From assembly GCA_013146195.2 (NCBI GenBank), contig CM028377.1, positions 35,593,632-35,657,631 on the forward strand: a stretch of 64,000 bases of DNA, given 5' to 3'. The notes under the pieces were generated by a model, which did not search any database, had not been told where the DNA came from, and was given only the letters and a program-made list of their open reading frames with translations. The DNA is from Codonopsis lanceolata (Eukaryota; Streptophyta; Magnoliopsida; Asterales; Campanulaceae). The position numbers and the translations under genes were made by a program. Shown one piece after another: positions 59,341 to 64,000 of the stretch (positions are counted from its first letter, which is position 1; every line of letters starts with the position of its first letter).

Positions 59341-60296
59341 CGTTTAGTCGCTAGATGTGCTTGATGCAGTAAGGCTGCTCCATCTTCATCAAAGCTTTAT
59401 CTTCTCTGGATTTGCCTCTATCCCATGCTGGTTGACCATGAACCCGAGGAACTTCCCTGCTCGGACTCCGAAAACACATTTTCTCGGATTCAGCTTCATA
59501 TTGTGCTTGCGCAAATTGACAAACATTTCCTTTAGGTCAAGATATGGTCATGGCCTTTGGTTTTGATGACCATATCATCGATGTAGGCTTCCATGTTCCT
59601 CCAGATCTGGGACCCAAAGACCTTGTTGACCATGCATTGATACGTGGCCCCTGCATTCTTCAGCCTGAAAGGCATCATTTTGTAGTAGTAAAGACCCCCA
59701 GCTGCCTGAAAATCTATTTTTTCTTTGTATTGCTTGTTCATCTTCACTTGCTGGTACCCTGAGTACGCATCTAGGAAGCTTAGCATCTCAAAACCGGCTA
59801 TGGCATCCACAAGCACGATGATACGCGGCAGCGGGTAGCAGTCTTTCGGGAAAGCTTTGTTGAGGAACATGAAGTCGATGCACATGCACCATTTGGCATT
59901 GGCATTTTTAACCATCACCATGTCGGCCAACTAGGTCGGGTAGTGGATCTCTTCGATGATGTCAGCCATCAGGAGCTTTTCGACCTCATTTTTGATCGCT
60001 GCAGTTTTCTGTAGTGAGTACTGCCTTAGCCACTGATGGATGGGCTGAAAGGTTGGATCCACATTCAGGTCGTGGCATGAAATGCTCTCACTGATTCCCT
60101 GCATGTCTTCAACGGTCCACGCGAACACATCAAGGCTGTTTTTGAGTAGCTCAATCAACTTGTCTCGAGTTTCGGGAGGCATGGCCTCCCTGATCTTGAT
60201 ATTTTGGTCAGGGTAAGCGGGATTGATGATAATTTCATCCAATTCATCATGTGGATGGAATTCAAGCTCATCCCGAACTTGCAGTATCCATCTCAA
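59341..60296 (-). pseudogene. Tat-lineage reverse transcriptase
   Basis: RT copies element RNA to DNA. The frame from 60296 carries the pre-RT region (LDVFAWTVEDMQGI), then after a TAG at about 59928-59930 (expected tryptophan) the fingers and palm: LNKAFPKDCYPLP, FLDAYSGYQQ, GATYQCMVNKVF and the catalytic YIDDM motif (about 59575). Further RT sequence (LNPRKCVFGV, GKFLGFMV) continues in another frame through 59520-59350, so at least one frameshift is present. The catalytic aspartates are intact. Confidence 0.88.
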
Positions 60297-61247
60297 TCTC
60301 TTGTGTCTCGGGACGCCGGGCCTTATGCTTAGAGACTGTTGGTGTTAGAGCGTGCTTGCCCCGTCGACCTCCATAAGGTCTTCTATTCCAGATGATTCCC
60401 CGATCACCATATTCTTAATGGGGACTGGGCCCGGTGTAATGTTAGTAGTGGCCTCCTTCTCAGGGATTGTGGTTGTTTGCTCAGGAATGCCCACGATCAG
60501 CTTCTGTTTCTTCGTCTGGGAATCCCGAACATACTCCCACATTGCCCATGGCTTGCTGTTAAGGATACCCACTCCATCCTTGGTGTAGAATTTGGCCTTT
60601 TAGTGAGGGATAGAGGTGACCATTTGGAACTTGGCCATGGCCGGGGCGCCAAGGATGCAGTTGTAGGCAAATTTGAGATCGATCACTAGGAATGTGATCA
60701 TCTTTGTCCGAGTTTATGCCCCATCCCCCATGAAGACTTCCAGCTCAATGGTGCCCTTGACACCTACTTGATGATTGGTGAATCCTTCAAGCTTTCCCAG
60801 GTATGGCTTGAGCCGGGTGTCTGAGAACTCTAGCCCTTTGAAGTAGGAATAGTAAATTATATCCCTACACGCTCCCGTGTCAAGCAGCACTCTATGAACC
60901 TGCCAGTTGTTCACAAGGAAAGAGATGACTAATGGCTGCTCGGATGCTAGAGGAGTGCTCCCTAGCTCGCTACGGGTGAAATAGATACTAGGCTCCCCTG
61001 CTCGTTGCACTGCGAGAGAGTTCACGGCTTTTGACAGGGAGTATATATGCTTCTCAATCTGAGTGTTAGATGGGAGCTCTTCCTGAATTACGTTAACCAC
61101 CCCTTGTATCTGAGGGGCCTGGCCGCCTCTTCCTCTTAGGGGTCTCCCTTGTCGGTCATTATCTACATTGTTGCCTGCGCCCTGATTCTTTTTTAAGCGG
61201 TCCAATTTTCCCGTATTGATCACTTTCTGTATCTCCCGCTTTAACAC
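60297..61247 (-). pseudogene. Tat-lineage aspartic protease region
   Basis: The frame 61247-60714 contains the protease active site VLLDTGACRDIIY (DTGA, about 60885), which cleaves the polyprotein. Beyond a TAA at about 60714 the same frame continues (TFLVIDLKFAYNCILGAPAM) through a second TAA near 60600 and into a linker (MGILNSKPWAMWEY, from 60572) leading to RT. Both stops could be single C-to-T changes from glutamine codons. Confidence 0.82.
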
Positions 61248-61424
61248 GTTGCATTCCTATGTTGTGTGACCATTACCGTGATGGTAATCGCAATATTTCG
61301 TGTTGTCCCTAGTGTGAGGGAGCACTGGGTCAAGCGGGTAGTGCACCGGTAACGCATCCCCAACCTGGAACATGATCTCCTTACGGGTAGTGTTCAGCGG
61401 AGTAAATTGTGACTTCCTAAATCT

Positions 61425-62240
61425 CTATCCGAGAGTGGATGTGCGCCTCCTGTGTTTGCGTGGGCGGTTATTGCCCTCCTGGCTCTGGTCAGCTGGCGTG
61501 GCCGAGCTGTCCTGCGCCTTGTCATTATTCTTGGCCTTATCGCCCTTGGGATTTTCCGTTGAGCAGAAAAGGTGAGAGTTGGCCAACAATTCTGCTTTTG
61601 ACGCATGCGGGTTCATGGTCAATATGGTTTTCAGTGGTCCTGCCATCATGGTGTTGAGATAGCAGAATGTGATCTCCAGATCGCTGGTGGCGGCTACTTG
61701 ATCGAGCATCTCCCCGAACCTATTCAAGTAGCTGTTATAGAACTCATGGTCGCCCTACTTGATCTTACCAAGGTCAAATATATTTTTGGGCATGGGACCT
61801 TTTGTGCCAAACTCCTCCAAGAACTTTTCTCGGAGCGTCTACCAGCTGCCAAAAGATCCCTGGGGACTCTGCCTAACCACGACTGTGCTTTTCCCTGAAG
61901 AGCGGCCTCAAAGGCTCGCATTTTCAAAGCCTCTACATATGTGACCATCCGAATCTGTGCCTCGAAAGATCTAAGCCAGTCACTTGCCCGCGTCTTCCCA
62001 AAATACTTTTCGAACTGTGGGAAGATGACTCCTTGTGCGGGTGGCGTGTTTTCGATTTCTGGAGTAAACAGACTTCCCTCTAGTGGTTTCGAAGCTCCGT
62101 AACTGGGCTTGGACATGGCTAAGTTGGTCATTTGTTTGGCCATGTCTTGCTTCATGGCCTTCATCGGCTCGGCAGGCGTTTTTTTCGGGTCCGTGGTGAA
62201 TCTGGACGAGCGGGCAGGGTCTGACTCATGACTACGCGTT
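61425..62240 (-). pseudogene. gag: Tat-lineage Gag
   Basis: Frames 62164-61724 and 61727-61425 together form Gag. Landmarks are PEIENTPPAQG, FEKYFGKT, DWLRSFEAQIRM, MRAFEAALQGKAQSWL, then FGEMLDQV, FCYLNTMM and a basic C-terminus. A frameshift lies near 61850-61900 inside the capsid-like core. The reading frame is open upstream of the Met at 62164 for about 25 codons, so the true start may be earlier. The opposite-strand frames are shadows. Confidence 0.75.
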
Positions 62241-63090
62241 AGTGGGCAGAAGGTCGGTGCATAAGAAGCCTCCGCTTCCCACTCAATTCGCGCCCTGTGC
62301 CTGGGCCAGTGTGCCTCTGCCTCCGCGTATTCGTGAGCTCTGCCGCGGCTGTGGCTCTCTTCCCAAGCGCAGTGCTCCTATCGGCGGTGATGTCTATGGG
62401 AAAGATTATGGCGGCTGTATCTGCTCTCCGCCTGATCATATGCCCTCTGCACCTCATTGGCTTGCTTTGAGGGTACATGAATGACAAAAGGAATCCGTCT
62501 GCTCGGAGCGGGAAAATGTTGGGAGGCCTAGCCACCACCAAAAAGTGTTGGATTGCTGAGAGTGGGCAGAGCCAAATCTGCGACTGGAACCAAGGAATGG
62601 CCCAAGGCCAGCAGTTCCTGGTTAAGCGCGCATTTTGTTGTAATATTCCACTTGGACTTGCAGCGTGACTGCTTATTGCTCAGGTGTCTGCCCGAGCAGG
62701 CTCATATGGCTACCTTGCCCATTCTCTCGCAGGCGATTTAGCTGTCTCCTGAGATCCAACGCACGAGAATCCCGCTGCTCGTTGATAACTTGCCTAGCGT
62801 CACTCTAGCTGGCATGGCTTTGGCTGGCGTGTTGGGATGGTTGTTCCTCAACGTATGGCACGTCATTGTCGTGAGCCGCGTGCCAGGTAGACATCATCTG
62901 GTTTCTCGTTTGTACCCCTTAGTGTGCCCTTGGTGGCAGATCACCAGGCGGTGGATTGTTGTTCCCAACCAATTCATTTCCAGCCTGATGATTACTAACG
63001 GCGGCGTAATGCATGCTACTCTCGCCAGCCATTGCAATAAGAAGTATTTATGAGAATCTTACCGGAAAACTTTAAGGAATGTTTTGAAAC
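62241..63090 (-). mobile_element. Tat element leader / Gag N-terminal region
   Basis: Between the primer site and recognisable Gag. An arginine-rich minus frame (62541-62239) is plausible as a variable Gag N-terminus but shows no diagnostic motif. The rest is leader sequence. Confidence 0.5.
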
Positions 63091-63098
63091 TTCGATTT

Positions 63099-63116
63099 CC
63101 CGACAACGGAACCAAA
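63099..63116 (-). other. Tat primer-binding site (tRNA-Asp-like)
   Basis: The minus strand reads TTTGGTTCCGTTGTCGGGA, a decayed form of the TGGCGCCGTTGCCGGGG primer site typical of Tat and Athila elements. It lies four bases inside the LTR boundary. Confidence 0.7.
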
Positions 63117-63120
63117 CTGA

Positions 63121-63892
63121 TGTGGCAAAAATGCAGCTTGGGCCGTCCATGTGATGAGTAGGATATCATGGCTTGATTTGCTTCCTTGAACTTAGTTAAG
63201 ATCACGAAAATACCTTAGTGGAAGTGCAAGGCTTGGCCTCGTGAAACCACTCCGGTGTGAGAGAGTCAAAAAGCAATTTGACAGAGGTTCTAGGCTCAAG
63301 AAAGAGTGTGTACCTTGAATATGGCGTATGGAGGGGTATTTATAGACCCCCAATGACGTAGAATCCTTGTGGGATTCAGATTCCATAGTTACTTAGCTAA
63401 TTAAGGAGAGAATCCCTAGATTTTATGCATGATAAGCGGCTGGCCGCGTGAATGTAGGAGCAGATATGGTAAGTGTCCTGCTCGGATAAGGTAACCTTTG
63501 ACTTATCTTGGAGAGCAAGTTTTCAAGGCTCCCTGCTCGATATGTGGCCGGGTGAGCAAGACTCTTCCCGGCTACATGATGTAGACTGATTAGAGATGAG
63601 TGTAGATCCCGAGCGAGGACCCTGGTCGGGGAAGGCAAGACCAATGCTCTACCAGGTTTGGACGGGATGAATCTGATCCTTTACTTGATGTGAGTGTGGT
63701 CCCCGGGCATGGCCCCTGGTCGGGCAGGCAAGGCCTATGACCGGTCAAATTTAGACAGGAGTTACATTACTTGTTGCTTGATGTCTCGCTAGCTCTGTCC
63801 ACTAGATTGGTTGGTCCCATGCTAATTAATCTCGTGACTGGCACGTGATGGTCGCTCGTGCCTTGCTCGTGACCCGGCTTGGGCCGGGCACA
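63121..63892 (-). mobile_element. 5' LTR of Tat element (772 bp)
   Basis: Ends TGTGGC (63121) and GGGCACA (63892). Minus-strand TATAAATA lies at 63337-63344, leaving about 200 bp of R-U5. U3 contains a degenerate ~90-bp direct repeat (63594-63680, 63689-63770) with CCTGGTCGGG-AGGCAAG. The right flank is TCAAG; the partner LTR is missing, so no target duplication can be tested. Confidence 0.8.
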
Positions 63893-64000
63893 TCAAGTAT
63901 ATTGAGTAACTTTTTTTAATTAGATGAAATCTACTTGATCGACGTTATTTTATTTTATAATTTTTTTTTTGACAATTGAAATGGGAATGGAATAGTTATT
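63893..64000. other. AT-rich flank
   Basis: Sequence beyond the Tat LTR with T-runs. No feature seen. Confidence 0.5.

Noticed and set aside
62242..63053. Several plus-strand frames (62242-62484, 62477-62668, 62790-63053) in GC-rich DNA.
   Set aside because: They are opposite to the Tat element's coding strand, show no domain and lie within its leader and Gag region.

Overview
This window is repeat-dense nuclear DNA from a flowering plant, probably a eudicot. I find no host protein-coding gene, rRNA or tRNA. Almost everything recognisable is a transposable element (TE): Ty3/gypsy LTR retrotransposons (chromovirus and Tat lineages), a CACTA transposase gene with introns, a TRIM, MITEs, tandem repeats and microsatellites. 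Many are nested, truncated or reduced to solo LTRs. The species cannot be named from this sequence.

Layout. 1-7669: minus-strand, LARD-like element (long LTRs, no coding sequence) whose 3' LTR is cut by the window edge. 7848-9070: an Athila/Tat-type LTR. 9300-10500: repeat arrays. 10500-10829: an LTR fragment. 10978-11957: a duplicated block carrying two MITE-like elements. 14216-19068: a 4.85-kb solo LTR with an AAATG target duplication. 19671-20440: a broken Tat integrase, followed by ten 46-bp repeats. 21364-22770: a Stowaway MITE and a candidate Mutator-like element. 22912-26671 and 28161-31929: two more solo LTRs, both duplicating ATTAT, on either side of a complete 582-bp TRIM with a CTATG duplication (27347-27928). 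32522-34995: smaller inverted-repeat elements. 35641-45628: a complete 10-kb element with 3.6-kb LTRs that encodes only Gag. 46500-48806: CACTA transposase, minus strand. 48811-57069: a second coding-free, long-LTR element. It abuts a chromovirus integrase fragment (57070-57444), which is joined head-to-head to a decayed Tat gag-pol element with its 5' LTR (57445-63892).

The long-LTR elements form one superfamily: initiator-Met-tRNA primer site, LTR ends TGT...ACA, LTRs of 3.6-4.85 kb. Three shared non-coding features stand out. (1) A module in the internal domain has two consecutive hairpins. The first has three stacked stems, a compensatory base-pair change and a palindromic apical loop (GGGCCC or GGTACC), resembling a retroviral RNA dimerisation site. 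(2) Each LTR has a consensus 5' splice site downstream of its promoter and a conserved TTGCAG/GAGC acceptor 1.4-2.3 kb further on, suggesting a leader intron inside the LTR. A conserved hairpin lies 160-200 nt before the acceptor. (3) GC-rich palindromes (GAGGCG-CC-CGCCTC) sit upstream of the promoter. The elements without coding capacity would need Gag and Pol from other copies. The gag-only element and the chromovirus integrase scrap hint at such partners, but no intact autonomous copy is in the window.
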